Shown one piece after another: positions 1-12,754 of a DNA stretch of 64,000 nt. A program made the translations under genes and the position numbers. Source of the stretch: Grifola frondosa. Taxonomy: Eukaryota > Basidiomycota > Agaricomycetes > Polyporales > Grifolaceae. Location: contig LUGG01000029.1 of NCBI GenBank assembly GCA_001683735.1, forward strand, positions 372,001 through 436,000. Direction: 5' to 3'. Numbering within the stretch: the first letter of the stretch is position 1; each line of letters begins with the position of its first letter. The notes under the pieces are model-generated. The model did no database searches, was not told the origin of the DNA, and was given only the letters and a program-made list of their open reading frames with translations.

Positions 1-3000
1 ATGCACCTCCAGATTGTCAAAGGCTTCCTCTTTGATAATCCGAAGTCTCGTTCTTTACTGGTGGAGGCTGTTGTAATCTGGATCAAGCCTCAGTTCGGGC
101 GATTCGACGAATACACCCACATACAGCCGGGCGATTCTGACGTAGCCCGTGACACAGCGCGCGTGGGCTGGCTGGAATGTATCCGTCTATCGGTCACCGT
201 GATTGCGGTGATGCTGGACAAGCTGCAACAAAGTCTCGTACAGCCAGAGATCATCTCCGAACGCAATCTCCTCCGACAAGAGCAATACAATATTGAATAC
301 CTGCTATCGTTGTTACCCAAGTGCGTGTTGATTTGTGCTGTGCCACAGTTATTCTTACTTCATGCTTTCAGATTACTGGACTCCTATGAAGAATACCAAA
401 ATCCAGCCTCCCAGCGGGCGGTTGAGCACGTCCATTCGTCCAGCGCGATCACACCGAGCGTAGCAGTCACTTTTCCCGAGTCTTATCCATTTTCGCTTGT
501 TGCCCATCTCCCGAAGACAAACCCTGCATCTTCTGCATCGTTGGATGTAAAAGCAGAGTTCAATCCAGGATTGGGGGAAACTGCTATCGTACTCTTGGTT
601 ATGATTCTATCATCGCCAAAGAAGCAGCTCATAAATTTCCTGGAGAATATTTTGGAGATCGAAGGCAGAGACCGCCTAGCTTCTTTGCTGTTACAGTTCT
701 TCAAGGTGGCCGCGTCGATATTGGACAATGATGCATTCCCAAAGAACTGGCTCAATGTCAATATTCTGGCACACAAAGTCTTGCTGAAGATGATGGACCC
801 TGTAGCAACTCTTATTGAGCGCGAGTTCGTCCCTGATGAACATGCTGGCAGGAAGTTTGATGCAAATTTGTGGAGAGAGTGCTTCTATGTCTTGCTCAAG
901 CTTTTATCATCGGAACACCTGGTGATTGAGGAGTTCAGCCCTCAGGTCAATATTCGCATGCATCATTTGTTTGTCTGCTGACTGATCATCCTACGCTCTC
1001 AGAAACGTCGAGCTGTTTGGCGACTTGCCGGGGATATCAGAGGTGAGGGTGCCGCGCTCCTACTTCGCGTATGGGATGCTCTCGGTTGGCCTGAAGAACC
1101 AAATGATAGTTCTCCGACAAGATATGAGGTAAATGTTCCTCTGGATGCTTGAACTGCACTGAACTGATTGTACCTTGAAAGAACTATCAAACTGCTCTCA
1201 ATTCTCTCGTGGGCCATGTGGTTAATTTATGCCTCAGCCACCACGATCAACTCCGGTACAATGCCGTTCATGTCCTCTATTGTATGATCATCTCAGAGTA
1301 TCATGTGTCGGGACACTTCGAACACATTGAGAACGAGTTGGTCAGCAAGCTGGACACGCTTTTCATGTCCGACAGCAAAGGCGACGATATCTCGCGCGCG
1401 TTCTTCATAAGTAACTTGCGGCACTTATTTGACTCATCCGAAGTCGATGAACAACTGCGGGAACGAGTTACTGGATTCCTCGATTCCGTCGACCAATTCC
1501 TTGAGTTGCTGCTCAGTGTGCGAGCCCTGCCAGAGGGTGAAGAATTCTCCGATGACCGTGTCATCGCGACGGTGCGTATTTTCATTGTTGAGCCTCCTTA
1601 TATATACTGACTGTCATACATAGCTACGATTGATGAACTTCATTAGGCGGATTGGCCGTGACGAAATCTATATCAAATACGTCCATCAACTTGTCAATGT
1701 GCGAAGTATATATAATCTTCGAGAAAAGTATCTGACTTTCCGCTTTAGATGCATCTCCAATCGCAGAACTATGTCGAAGCAGCGCTTACCTTAAAGCTAC
1801 ATGCAGATCTTCATGAGTGGGATCTGAATTCATTTGCACCTCCTATGGAAGATCTTGGTTTACCCCAGCAATCGTCATTTCATCGGAAGGAAACTCTGTG
1901 TTTGCTGATCTTAGATTATCTCGGTAAGTGTTCAGCTATTTTCGGAATGCATCTACCCGCCTCCTTTAACGCTCGACGTTACAGGGAAGGGCAAAGCTTG
2001 GGAAAGCGCTTACGAAATCTGCAAGGATCTAGCCTTCCAACACGCGGAAGTCACCTTCAATTAGTGCGTAATTTGTGACCTTGCTCGGGTATTGAACTAA
2101 TTGTTTCCGTTAGTACGCGACTCGCGGAGATTTTGCGACATCAGGCTGCTCTCCTTGAACACATCATTACCGATCAACGTTACTACTCCGACTACTTCAA
2201 AGTTGCCTTCTACGGCAATTTCCCAGTGGCAATACGGAACAAGCACTTCATCGTGAGTTGTGTTGCTCGCCATCGCTAAACAGCATTGACATCTACTCCC
2301 TTTAGTATCGTGGATATGAATGGGAGAAATTCGGAGCCTTCTGTGAACGAATGCTTAACAAACATCCTGGCGTCCAACTTCTCAAAACGATGGGTGACCC
2401 TCCTATTTGATGTCCGATTCGGCAACGACCAGTACATTCAGTGCACGGCTGTCACCCCGGAGCCGAACCGCGATCTTCCCATATTCACAAACCCTGATGT
2501 GCCCCCTCAAATTCGGGCCTATTATGAGCATAGGTCAGCGCATCACTCCGTGTTTGTCTCCATGTCACTGAACCTTTCCCTGCAATCAGTGCTATCAACT
2601 TGTTCAGCTACTCCCGTCCCATCACCAGGACAAGGGATGGCACAGAAGAAATCTGGATAGAGAAAACGTACCTGACGACCGAAGAGGCCTTCCCCACTGT
2701 CCTTCGGCGCTCTGAGATCATAGACGCGCAGATTATTCAGATATCTCCGGTTGAAACTGCATTGCATGAAGTACAGCAAAGGACAAGAGAGTTGGCAGGA
2801 CTGAACCTCAAGTATTTGGCCTTGGCGAAGACCGCGCAGAACGTGTCGACCAACGCACTCGCCATGAGTCTGAACGCTGCTGTTGATGCGCCGCTGAATA
2901 GTGGCGTTGGAGCATTCAGGCAGGTCTTCCTTTCCGATGACTACGTCTTGCGGCACCCAGAAAGAGCGGAACAAGTAGAGAAACTGCGCGATGCTATAGA

Positions 3001-3709
3001 TGAACAGGCGAGTCAAGGCTATCTTTATCCATTATCTCTAATTTAATTGCCTGTGCAGGTCCGCATCATTCACAGTTGTTTAAGACTGCATGAACAACTT
3101 TGTCCGCCGGAAATGCTGTCATTCCATGCCACGCTTGAAAAGTTCTTCCGGAAGAATTTCCAGGACGAAATATCCCGATTGGCTGTCGATACCGCATCAG
3201 ACTTCCGCTCTGTAGAATCCGTTCCGTCTTCTGCGCGAATCAATCCCTTAGCAGCGATGCCGTCACCAAGTTATTCAGCGTTGTAAGCATACTTTCGCAT
3301 CGGTTGGTCGTTTCATTAACCTGTTTTCGTCAGACGCCAGCCGCTCGCTGTCGGCCCCCTACAGGTCCATAATCTGGTCACAAGTCCATCACCGCTCTCG
3401 CCTCGTTCACAAAGCGAGAATGGCCCCTATGGTGGTGAGGCCCATTGGACCAAACAGACACCGTTGCAACGACACTTGGCTCACCTTGCGCGGCACGGGT
3501 TCAATGGCGTATCATCAGGACCTGGAGACAATGGTGGCAGCGATTCCTTCTCCGAAGAGTCTCCTCGCAACTCGTTCGTAAACGGTAGCGGTGGCGCTCC
3601 GATAGCCAACTTGTCGGGAGCAGCATCCATGAATATGTCAACGATAGGCAGCATCGGATCCATCAAGGGCCGATTCTCCAAGTTCGGTAGTCTGAACTTT
3701 GGGCGTTGA
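1..3709 (+). CDS. DOCK-family guanine nucleotide exchange factor, 3' part (DHR-2 domain)
   Basis: The 5' end lies outside the window, so the ATG at base 1 is only an internal Met. The protein is an alpha-helical scaffold followed by a DHR-2 (DOCKER) domain, the part that loads GTP onto Rac/Cdc42-type GTPases. Diagnostic motifs are YYSDYFKVAFYGNFPVAIRN, FIYRGYEWEKFGAFCERML, GNDQYIQC, and a final helical block with LSDDYVLRHPE and LHEQLCPPEMLSFH. About ten exons are joined by consensus GT-AG introns, for example 946-1002, which keeps frame into KRRAVWRLAGD. The last exon is a Ser/Gly-rich tail with SIGSIKGRFSKFGSLNFGR. The reading frame breaks once: a TTT run at 2406-2408 has one base too many, between KTMGDPP and DVRFGNDQYIQC. 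I read this as an assembly indel. DOCK proteins act at the cortex in polarity and endocytosis; that role is inferred from the family. Confidence 0.88.
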
Positions 3710-4168
3710 CGCATCTTTCAGTGTATATATGTGTTGTTGGCTTTGTCTTGCTATATGTCTGGCGGATCTCACTCTTTGCTCTCATCTGCTTCGTATCTTT
3801 CGGACACTTTGTATCTGGAACATAGTTCACAATTGTTGTACAGTGTAGCTATCGCTAATCCATCAATCCTCGATCACGCAGACTGTGGAGAGTGAGATGT
3901 TATGATATATACCTATTGCACAAATATTTCGAATCAATATATGACACTGGGCGATGAGGGCTAATGTAACATTGAAGGACGTAACAGACATAATGGACAC
4001 ATCATGATGCACGCGCCGATAGCACGGGATTTAAATACGAAGAGGACAAAGGAAATAAGGATAGCGATGAGACCCAAGAGGCTGACAACTTGAAGAAATG
4101 GACCAAGAGACAACTCGGCGGAGCTAACGCTACAGGTACAGACGAATATTCATGACATTCTCTCCCTC
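3710..4168. other. convergent intergenic region
   Basis: This is the shared 3' flank of the DOCK gene and the minus-strand MedA gene. I see no coding potential or RNA signature. Confidence 0.6.
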
Positions 4169-6171
4169 CTAGACGTATGGTTCAGGCACGTTGCCATCAA
4201 GCTTGTGCTCGCGCAGTGTCTGGAACTCGACGGAGTCAAATTGATTCATGCCGCTAGGGAACCCGAACGAGTCGCTGGAATGGTAGGAAGCCTCGGACAG
4301 GCCAGCGTGGGCGCTCGCTGCAGTGTGGTAGAGACCATAGTCCGGGTCCGTCACCAGGGCGACCTCACCAGCGGCAGCGTATGTGACGTCACGAGCCCCG
4401 GGTTGAATGGCGTGTTTGGGAGACCCCATGGAAGAGTGCGCGAGTCCATACGACGACGCAGTGTTGTTGCGCACGTAGGGGGGGCTCACATGCCCATCTG
4501 ATATTGGGGAGGTGAACCGCCTGCTCTCGATTGAGTCCGCGTAAGACTCGGAAGGGTAAGTGAGCTCGGGGAAGCACAGATTAGAACTGTCACTGGTCAT
4601 GGACTTCGGAGACATATAGTCCTTCGGAGAAGAAGTACACGACTGTGCAGAGTCAGGCGTTGTTGAAGACGAGGACGACAGGTTGCGGGCAGGAGCAGTA
4701 GATGGACGAGACTCGCGCTGTTCTTGCACGATGGGGTAAAGCGTCTGAACCAAAGACATAAATGCATTGAATGAATATTACAGCAACGATTACTCACGTA
4801 TTTCGAGATGATCTTGTCCAACGCTTGTGGCAAGAGCGCCCACTCGAACACCTTCACATCCTTCTCAATATTCCGCGGCTTCGGCGCGGGGAAATCCATA
4901 ATTTGCTGGAAGAATGCCTCCTGCCCGCCTTATTCTTCGCCACCGTCTTCGGCCGGAAGCCCTCGAGGTTCCGGCGGATTCTATTCTTCTCTTCGATATT
5001 GAAAATATCGCCGACAATACTCTCGAGGAGGAAGATGATGTCAACAGAAGTAATGCAGCAGCTGTCCGTGTCTGGGCGATAGATGCATGACACCACCATC
5101 TCGCCCTCGACGTAATCCTCCTGCTTGAGAGCCTCGCAGGACACGATGAGTGTCGAACCCTCTTGGGTGCGCGAGAAGCGAACAAGACGACGGCCAGCGT
5201 GTATCTCCTCATCATCCCAACCCTTGCTCATCCGCTCGGGCTCAGTCAATAACTTGAGGGCAGCGCGATACTCATCGGGGACTTCTTCATCAGTGCCCGA
5301 TCGTCGAGCCCGAATAAGTGATTGCTTTTTTTGTTGGCGGGGGGATTGTACCTCCTTGATACGAGCGTGCGCACCAGGCGGCGAACGGACCGCTTTGCGA
5401 GATCCAGAGCTAGAGGAGGGGCTCGTGAGACGCTTGTCGTCCGTTGGGGCGTGACGGCCAGACAAAGGAGGGGAAGAAAAAAGGGCCAAAGGGCTGTCCA
5501 TGCTCTCCTGCTTCGGGATCCGCAGGACCCTCGGGGTGCTATATAAGTGTGATAAGCATCCTGGCACTGAGGGAAGAAGAGGTGCTCACAAGGGTAGCGA
5601 TAAGTGAAGTTACCGAACGTGACCGAGTCTAAAGTCTCGTTGACACTGTTCAGGGCTTGGACCATAAGCGGCAAAGTCATGGGCCTTCGTGACTGCCCGT
5701 CTGAAGCGGCGATTGCCTAAGCTCCCACGTACCGAACCTTCGGTCTGCTGCCAGCGGGCGAACCTTAGTAGTGAGCGCCTTGTTGCCGACGACGAGGCGC
5801 AGATATGTGGTCTCCATCGTGGTGAGATGGAAGCTGAGAGTGACGGTAATCGATATGCCCGCAGGGCCCTCCATGGGGTCGTACGTGTAGACGCGGAGCA
5901 TCCCTCGAGGGGACACGATACCACTGACTGACCGAGCGGTCGCATTCATGGCATGGAGACGCGTGCTAACTACGAGCAGTGCATTAATCACCAAAGCAAT
6001 ATGGTGTAAGAGAAGGGTTTGCGTACCCGCATCCGAGGCAACGCCCTGATTGGCATAAGGCTGAGTGGAATATACACTGAAGGGATCCCGGGTGTGGGAG
6101 GAGGAGGAATTGTGCATGTCTTGCACTGCGGGAGGCTCTGTAGTGTATTGAGATCCGGAGACTAAGGTCAT
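4169..6171 (-). CDS. MedA (Medusa)-type developmental transcription regulator, three apparent frameshifts
   Basis: Translation from 6171 gives a Ser/Thr-rich N-terminus, an immunoglobulin/IPT-like strand region (YTYDPMEGPAGISITVTLSF, YLRLVVGNKALTTKVRP, LDSVTFGNFTY) and then the core I recognise from the Aspergillus MedA / Magnaporthe Acr1 family (DUF7082): DSCCITSVDIIFLLESIVG, EEKNRIRRNLEGFRPKTV, FFQQIMDFPAPKPRN and IEKDVKVFEWALLPQAL. A Ser/Pro-rich tail ends at 4169. The intron at 4745-4797 is GT-AG and in frame. MedA proteins are nuclear regulators of conidiation and morphogenesis; here the role is inferred. The frame breaks near 4923, near 5681-5683 and near 5588-5591. Each break is cured by one extra base in a short G or C run. 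The first sits inside the most conserved block. A 32-nt micro-intron could also explain the second break, but that is less likely. Confidence 0.75.
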
Positions 6172-7475
6172 CTTGATGGATCTAACAAATCCGGAGATGT
6201 CGCCGAAGAAGTTCGTGTCAAATAGCGTAGCAGAGCAGGGCCGATGAGAGTGGTGAGACAGTGATGAACTTGGACGACACCGTTACAAGGAAGAATGCAA
6301 GCCACCGAGAGGAGGACAGAGCGGTTTGACAAGCGGCTGACACGACAGAGATACTGTTATAATGGAGGAGGCGGCACCAACAAATAGCGAGCAAAACAAA
6401 AAGAAAGAGAGGTTGGACGTCAACAATGCGAGAAAATGAAAACAAGGGCGTCGGGGTCTTGTGGGGGCAAGGGGCGGATGGGAAGGCATCTTCAATGGGT
6501 TTAGAGCAGCTGGCATGAAGACCGGAGCGGACAAGGCCGGGCGTTTGCGCCGGATCGAGTCGATTGCACAATCTTTCATCTGTTCATCATTTCGAGTCGT
6601 GGTCTGGAAGGCTCAACCATCGTTCCTCGCCGTATCATATGCCTGTGCATGCCAACGAGGCGGGCTAGCTGACGGTGGCGCGTCGGTTGGCGGCAGTCGC
6701 ATTTTGTCGATGGTAATTAGATGAAAGAAAATCGATTAATAATTAAGAATAGGGACAATAAGGACCTAGGCTCGTACCTCATCACAGAATTTATCGTCTA
6801 CGCCATTGAACTTGGTTTTTCAAAAATACTTGGGCTACTGTGGCTAGACGTCACGTGGATGGATTGGTGGACTACGATTGGCTACGGAAGATAGCGTAAT
6901 CAGCATAGAAGTCCCGCCGAATCGTAGATGACGAACAAGATCGACATGGGGCGCGTGGCGTTAACCTTCGGCCTCTTGGTTGTGCCCGCACCGCCTGCCC
7001 AGCCGCACGTCCCTATAATCCCAATATGACTACTCCCAGCTCGTAGCACCATCTCAGCCGCACTCATGGCCGCCTCATGTCCTTCCTGAAGGCCCGCAAT
7101 ATGTCCTCAACCGTCTGCATTTTTCGCTGCAGAACGTCGCAGCGCGTCCACCAGTTTACCATGCGTGGGCCTGCAGCTACGACGGTCAAATGATCGTCAC
7201 GGTCCGACAGCCTCATTAAAGTGCACGAGTACAGTACCATGTCATGATACCGTCTTCGCCTTTTCTAGCGATGAAGGGTTCGACTTCATTAACGTGAAAC
7301 GTTAGATTGTATCTTGACCGAACGGCCGAGATCAACCGATAGGGGAACAGAGAACTCGAGAAAACAAGGACGTCAGAACGCCCCTTGCGACAAACCCCTA
7401 TACCATCGAATAATTCGCATCCGCGAACGCTCACAATCTGGGCTATGGGCTTGCCGATGCCGACAGTAATCGACG
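6172..7475. other. upstream region of the MedA gene
   Basis: This is about 1.3 kb upstream of the MedA start and downstream of MED27. The reading frames are short and not protein-like. It is probably the promoter of the MedA gene; no specific element was recognised. Confidence 0.5.
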
Positions 7476-8547
7476 TCACTGCATGCACATTACATGTCGC
7501 GCTTCCCAGCCGGCGGCCTGAGTTTCCTCCCGTTTCCCCCAAATTCGCGCCACGGAGGAACAGGCCCTCCGTGGATAGCACCCTGTGGCAGATGGCGCAT
7601 TGTTCTACAAAGAGATTCGGTGGTGAAAAAGGCTCTGTCCGATAAATTTCGATCATAAGCTCCAATGCGATGAAACAACACAACAACGTACAAGAAAAGA
7701 CTGTAAAGGGACTTGAGCTTGTGATTGCATCATCTTGGCAAGCTGCTGTAAAGTTGTTGGTAAACGGTGAAATCGGACTGCGAGTGGGGTGGTTTCTGGG
7801 GTATATATGAAGTCATCACAATAGACAGAATTTTGTGTCACGCGGCGCACCTTTTCGCGGGGTCCAAAAGCCGTTGCACTTTCCACCACAAGGGCAGGGT
7901 CGTCAGAACTATGGTCCAACGTCAAATACACCGTTACAACGTCGGGAATTGTGAACCGTGCGACTACAGGACAAGCTAGCTTCTGATGGCGTGCAGGTGA
8001 CCATATGCGCAACTTCATAGGATGCGATTTGTTGTATTCTGTAAGGTATGCGCCCAGTCCATCCAACCGCACAGGAACGAGTCCGTCCTCTGTCGGAGGA
8101 AAGAGCGAGGCATCCCTCGATTCGAACGCGCGATATGGTCTCGGAGACTCCGGAGAAGGAGGTCTCCTATTTCATGGACCAAAAATACGAAACGCTGCGT
8201 CAAAATTATACTTCAAACGCCAATAAAAGACGCGACTCACCGCCTTTTGAGACTTTCCCTACGAGCGCCAGAACCTAGCTCGCTTTTGTCTTTCTGTCGC
8301 TGCTACGCGCAGTTTGCAATGCCTCTTGTACCTTATCCGACCTGACTGCTTCATACCTTGACTCTTGGAACTCGTGGCGCAGCAGCGCAGACTGGGGCAG
8401 TGCGTGGGCACCAGTCGCTGGCGGGCGCAGCAAGAGAGCAGGAATTTGGCGGAGAGCCTGCAGACGATTATTGAGATCTGTAAGCGTCTGTATCTTGGCG
8501 CGGAGGCTTTGCAGCTCTTGAGGTGTTTCCGTGGAGATTGTACTCAT
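7476..8547 (-). CDS. MED27: Mediator complex subunit 27 (MED27), several frameshifts
   Basis: MED27 is a Mediator tail-module subunit that bridges activators to RNA polymerase II. Exon 1 (from 8547) encodes the helical N-terminus MSTISTETPQELQSLRAKI with LRHEFQE. After a GT-AG intron come PPSPESPRPYRAFESRD, LGAYLTEYNKSHPMKLRIW, FTIPDVVTVYLTLDHSSDDP and ATAFGPREK. Next are KPPHSQSDFTVYQQL, LAKMMQSQAQVPLQ and the family's C-terminal Cys/His block LFVEQCAICHRVLSTEG ... WEARHVMC, ending at a TGA at 7476-7478. These pieces lie in different frames. Breaks are needed near 8296, near 7750, around 7690 and in 7510-7590. Motif order and spacing match MED27, so I treat it as one gene hit by indels, although real decay of this copy cannot be excluded. 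Confidence 0.72.
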
Positions 8548-8718
8548 ACTCGTACAGCTCGAAGTTCTGGTGGTTCAGTGACGACAGCAACAGTCTCTGA
8601 GAGTGTAGGGAGCAACAGCGGAGGTAATTATGTCGTCAAATAGTAGATATGGGAAGCATCAGCGTGAATGCGATAGCGACGGCAGCAGCACGAACGAATG
8701 TAACAAACCAACTTGCCA

Positions 8719-9015
8719 CCGACGGATGACGAACAAAGCTCAGCGCCTATTGCTTCAGCGATGATGTCCCATTTAGGCAGGTCTCCAAGTTCACGCCGAA
8801 GCGACTTTTGGACATCGTCGCCGTGCGAAATGCCCATTTGTGGGGAATCTGAAGTTAGTGAGCGATGTGAACTTGTGACCGTGAATTGCAGTATAATGAG
8901 AACATATTTCAACCATTGCTCGCCAAATGGAACGCCGCGCCTCCACCGAAACTTACTAGTAGTCGAGGCGACCACGCTGTGCTGCATCCAGCATAGAATA
9001 GCCTGACGCGGTCAT
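8719..9015 (-). CDS. possible small hypothetical gene
   Basis: The reading begins at an ATG at 9013-9015, giving MTASGYSMLDAAQRGRLDY. A GT-AG intron may follow, and then a protein-like stretch (QMGISHGDDVQKSLRRELGD, LPKWDIIAEAIGAEL). The first and second parts do not join in frame without a one-base change. It lies just upstream of MED27 on the same strand. I do not recognise the family. It may be an exon of a gene I cannot assemble. Confidence 0.25.
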
Positions 9016-12000
9016 GCGACAGAGTGGCCCAAATAGAAATCCTGACGTATCACTCAAGAAATTGCTCCTCAGCGCTCTAAGCGAAGCGGTCAATACCAAA
9101 TGCTAGACTAGTAGGTACTTGTCGTGTAGCTCGGCTTGTTCTGGTTTTTGGGTCTCCGTGGACAAAAGTAAATTAACGCATAGCAGCACGTGCATTACAT
9201 AGATATTAAATTGCTATTTGGATGGTTATGATATTTCAGATATTTGCAACGTGGAGTCGGTGTGGTGAGCACGCTCGACGAGATGATCACGAGCCGTCGA
9301 AAGCTGACTCGACGGCATTGCGGCGGTGAACTACGCGGTGCTCCATAGCAGCGCAAGCAACAATGAAGGCACAAGAAGCATCGACTGTGCGGAACTCGAC
9401 CGGAAAACCGGGAACAGTTTGTTGGGGGCGTTGATAAAACGTTTCTGCCGCGGGAGGCCGTGCTGCCCGTATTACGCGGATCAACAAGCAATGAGGTGCA
9501 TGCCCTCTGCCCCGCATCAAACGAAGAACGTGTCAAAATTACAGCCAAGGATGAGGTGCCAATGTGTTCTCGACCATGTGCCGGCGACGAGGCGCATCAC
9601 GAACCCGACGCTTGGCACCGTGCGCGGAAGAAAATATGGAACCCCGATTTACAGCGTGCTTACTTATTCGATCCGCATGTATCATCTTGATGATACTTGT
9701 GTATACTTAACGACCATGAAATGATGATTATAAAGTCCATACAACCGGTTCGTTGCGCTACGTCTCCAGAAAAGGAGGCCTGTCATCTGCGCCATGATAC
9801 CTGGGAAGGAAATAAGCAGGGCGACGTATCTTTGAACAAGTTACAACTGCGATAGCGGACGATTTGAAACACGAGGATAGTTCAATCCTCACTCAACACC
9901 AGGAATAAAGACTCGAGCACACCTCCACATGGCAGATAAGAACAGCATAGGACCCCTGATAATCCTAACAGCATTCGGACATCTGGGTCAATCCGTCTAG
10001 CCGACCGTTTACTATGCGAAATCGTTCAACCCTTACTCGTTGCGGAGATGACCGTTATCGCTGGTTCATCACCAGTATCGAACTTCCTCTGACCTGCGTA
10101 GGTTTGTCAGCTAGAGCTGGCATCCCACTGAAAGCAGTTACCTGAAGCATCTCAATATTCAATTTTGCATGTTCGGACTCGCAATATGCCCTCGATGATG
10201 TTGAACGAACAGGACCTTCAAGGTATTAGCTTCAGGAAATCAGAACATGAGGGCGACGAGAGTTCGTCGGTGGGGCCCGGGACGACGTGCTGAGAAGATA
10301 CGTGAGCAAACTCTAAGTGACTAGCAGAGAATAGCGCCAGAATTGGCAACGGTTATCACCGATCACGAATACTTACTTGGATGGGAATGGATAAGATGGC
10401 TCATGGACGGTCAGCTGACGGGAGAATCGCGGAGATGCTGAGGAAGCAACTCACAGATGACCTGAACCCTAGGCATACTATATGCGTTGCTTTTAAACGA
10501 GCTGCCATCTTGGGCGTAACATATTCAGCTGGTACCTATACTAAATAAAACAAGGAAAGCTGAACAAACTGACTGCTTCGAATCTGTACGACTCCATTAT
10601 GCGTATCCTGAGGTAGGCATACGTAATATATCCAGTAGCCCCGCATTGAAATGCTGTCAGGACGGATTGGTTCGTCAGGTCCCAGAAACAGTAGGTACAA
10701 TAAAATGCTTGACTCAAACGATATGCACTATGCCAGAGCACCATTTTCATCGGCACAAACCAGGATGCGCTAGAAAGTGATTTCCCCCATGTTTGCCACT
10801 TTACATCTTGATTGACCCCGCAGCTGTAACATGACAGTCCTGTCAGATCTTGCAATACTTACGGCCGGTATTACACGCATCACGGTCGACGCGCTTGAAC
10901 GGATGAAGCCGGAACTGTCGACGCGACCGGTTCACGATCACGTGCTTCGAGTCGCACAACACATCTTCCGAGGCTCTCCGAAACTGGAGCGTGTAAGCCA
11001 CTCTTCTTAAGCTCGAGGATCCGTTTCTCACCTGTACATACATCGACCTACAATATAACCTTGCATTGGCCCAAGACGTGTGTCCCTTTCCCTAACCGCG
11101 CACCGTCCCAGATTTTATTCTGGCCCTATGTCTTCAGCTATGGGAGGCGCGCGTACTAGTCCTTGATTCTTAATTTTGAAACACGTCAGTCAGTTCGATT
11201 TACAGAATGATAAACAGCTGTTGGCATCGCGTTGACTTTTCTTTTTCATTGACGTATTGTTTTCGAAACCACCGTTGGTCAGGCGCTTACACCAGTACTT
11301 GCATTTGGGCTTTAACAGAATCGCATTTGGTAGAGTGAGTGGCCACACTCCGTGTTCGCTGATAATTTTCTCATTCTATGTGAATATCGTTTAATGGTCC
11401 AGATGTTTAGCCCGATGTGTCTGAGTTATGTTTCAGGTCCGCCACAGGTTCGCCTCCTTCAATTACTCCCCCCGGAATAGAGTTCTCTAACCCACATCGT
11501 TGATGCAATATTTCTGATGCTGCTGGTCAATATCAGGCAGTACAATTGTCCTTCATCCCATCCTGGATTGAGATCGTGTATATAAAAACGGACTCGGACG
11601 CTTTCTGGGACTACCAAGCCGTCCCGACTCCCGACGTCCAGCCGGTTTGCGCGATCTTTTGTACAACTCCCACGCTACTCCGACGCATCACCCTGATTAT
11701 TTCGTCGAAAGCCCCGGATCGAGTTGAGGAAGCTTGCTCTGGGTTGACGCTGTCATATCCTTCGATAATCTTCGGTAAATTTTGACAGCGCAGACCTACA
11801 CTGGACTACTTGGAAGATCTAATGGGCGGATGCTACCCGTACAGTTCTGTATGTCAACTAGACGGGCTGGCGGTGCTACGTGCATAACTCGGCGTACGTG
11901 ATGAGTCTCAATTGGAAAGTGGTATCTGATGATTTATGAAAACCGATATGGTTTGATGACGTAACATATACCCTTCCTGTGGAAAGTAAGTTCTATTCAC

Positions 12001-12754
12001 ATGGTCGCCGATGGAGAACTAACAATCATGTTTCATCTTCATCCAGGCGACTGCTGATCTCACGGAACCGCTCCGAAACCGGCTCTCGCAGTCATAGTGT
12101 CGATGGTTGAACTGGCCTCTATGCCAGCAGTCACCAGTTGCTCGACATGTGAACTGACGAGAAGATATGTCAGGTATCGCGTTGTTGGTGCCTACTAATT
12201 TCTGGCGGGCTGGCGTGGATGGGAATGGGATCTTGAGATGCAGGTGTTACTGACCCAATTTCGGCACAAAGTTTCCCAAAGGAGACGCCGCCGCACCGTT
12301 CAAAGTCCGTCAGTATCAGTATGCTGCGCCATCATAATACAGTCCTCTGAAATCTAAACAGAGAGTTTACATGCCGAGGTGAGTTCATCTCAAAGTTCCA
12401 AATTGTGTACGACCATAGGAATGCCATAGTTGTCTAAAGAGACAACAGACCATCTAATCGACACTAACAGCCGGAATCGCCTGTGTGCAGGGCCTCGATT
12501 GAAGAATACTCATGAAGCCCTGAGTTTGCCAGAATCGAACTGGCCGTCGAAGAGATCCGGGAGGGAACACTATCTTGCGTTCTTTCCACGAGGTGTCTTT
12601 CCTGGCGCGCTTCGCTGTCTTGCTATATTTGCTGTAGCGTTCAACCAGAAGCGCGTTGAGGCGTCACCTGCCTCATATTTATGAACCGACGGCGCGTTCC
12701 CACCCCTTCCTCGTCCTCTTCTGTTATCGCCCCATACCCTACACCACGTCAACG
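9016..12754. other. 3.7 kb without a secure gene
   Basis: Several intron-like GT...AG stretches occur and a few exon-sized open frames look mildly protein-like. One is on the minus strand at 10843-11043, Arg-rich with SKHVIVNRSRRQFRLHPFKR; another is on the plus strand at 11546-11785 with FIPSWIEIVYIKTDSDAFWD. I could not assemble a gene from them. The last few hundred bases are the promoter of the transporter gene that follows. Confidence 0.45.

Noticed and set aside
2543..3016. 157-residue minus-strand open frame
   Set aside because: It lies opposite the conserved DHR-2 exon of the DOCK gene and has no family features; it is a shadow frame.
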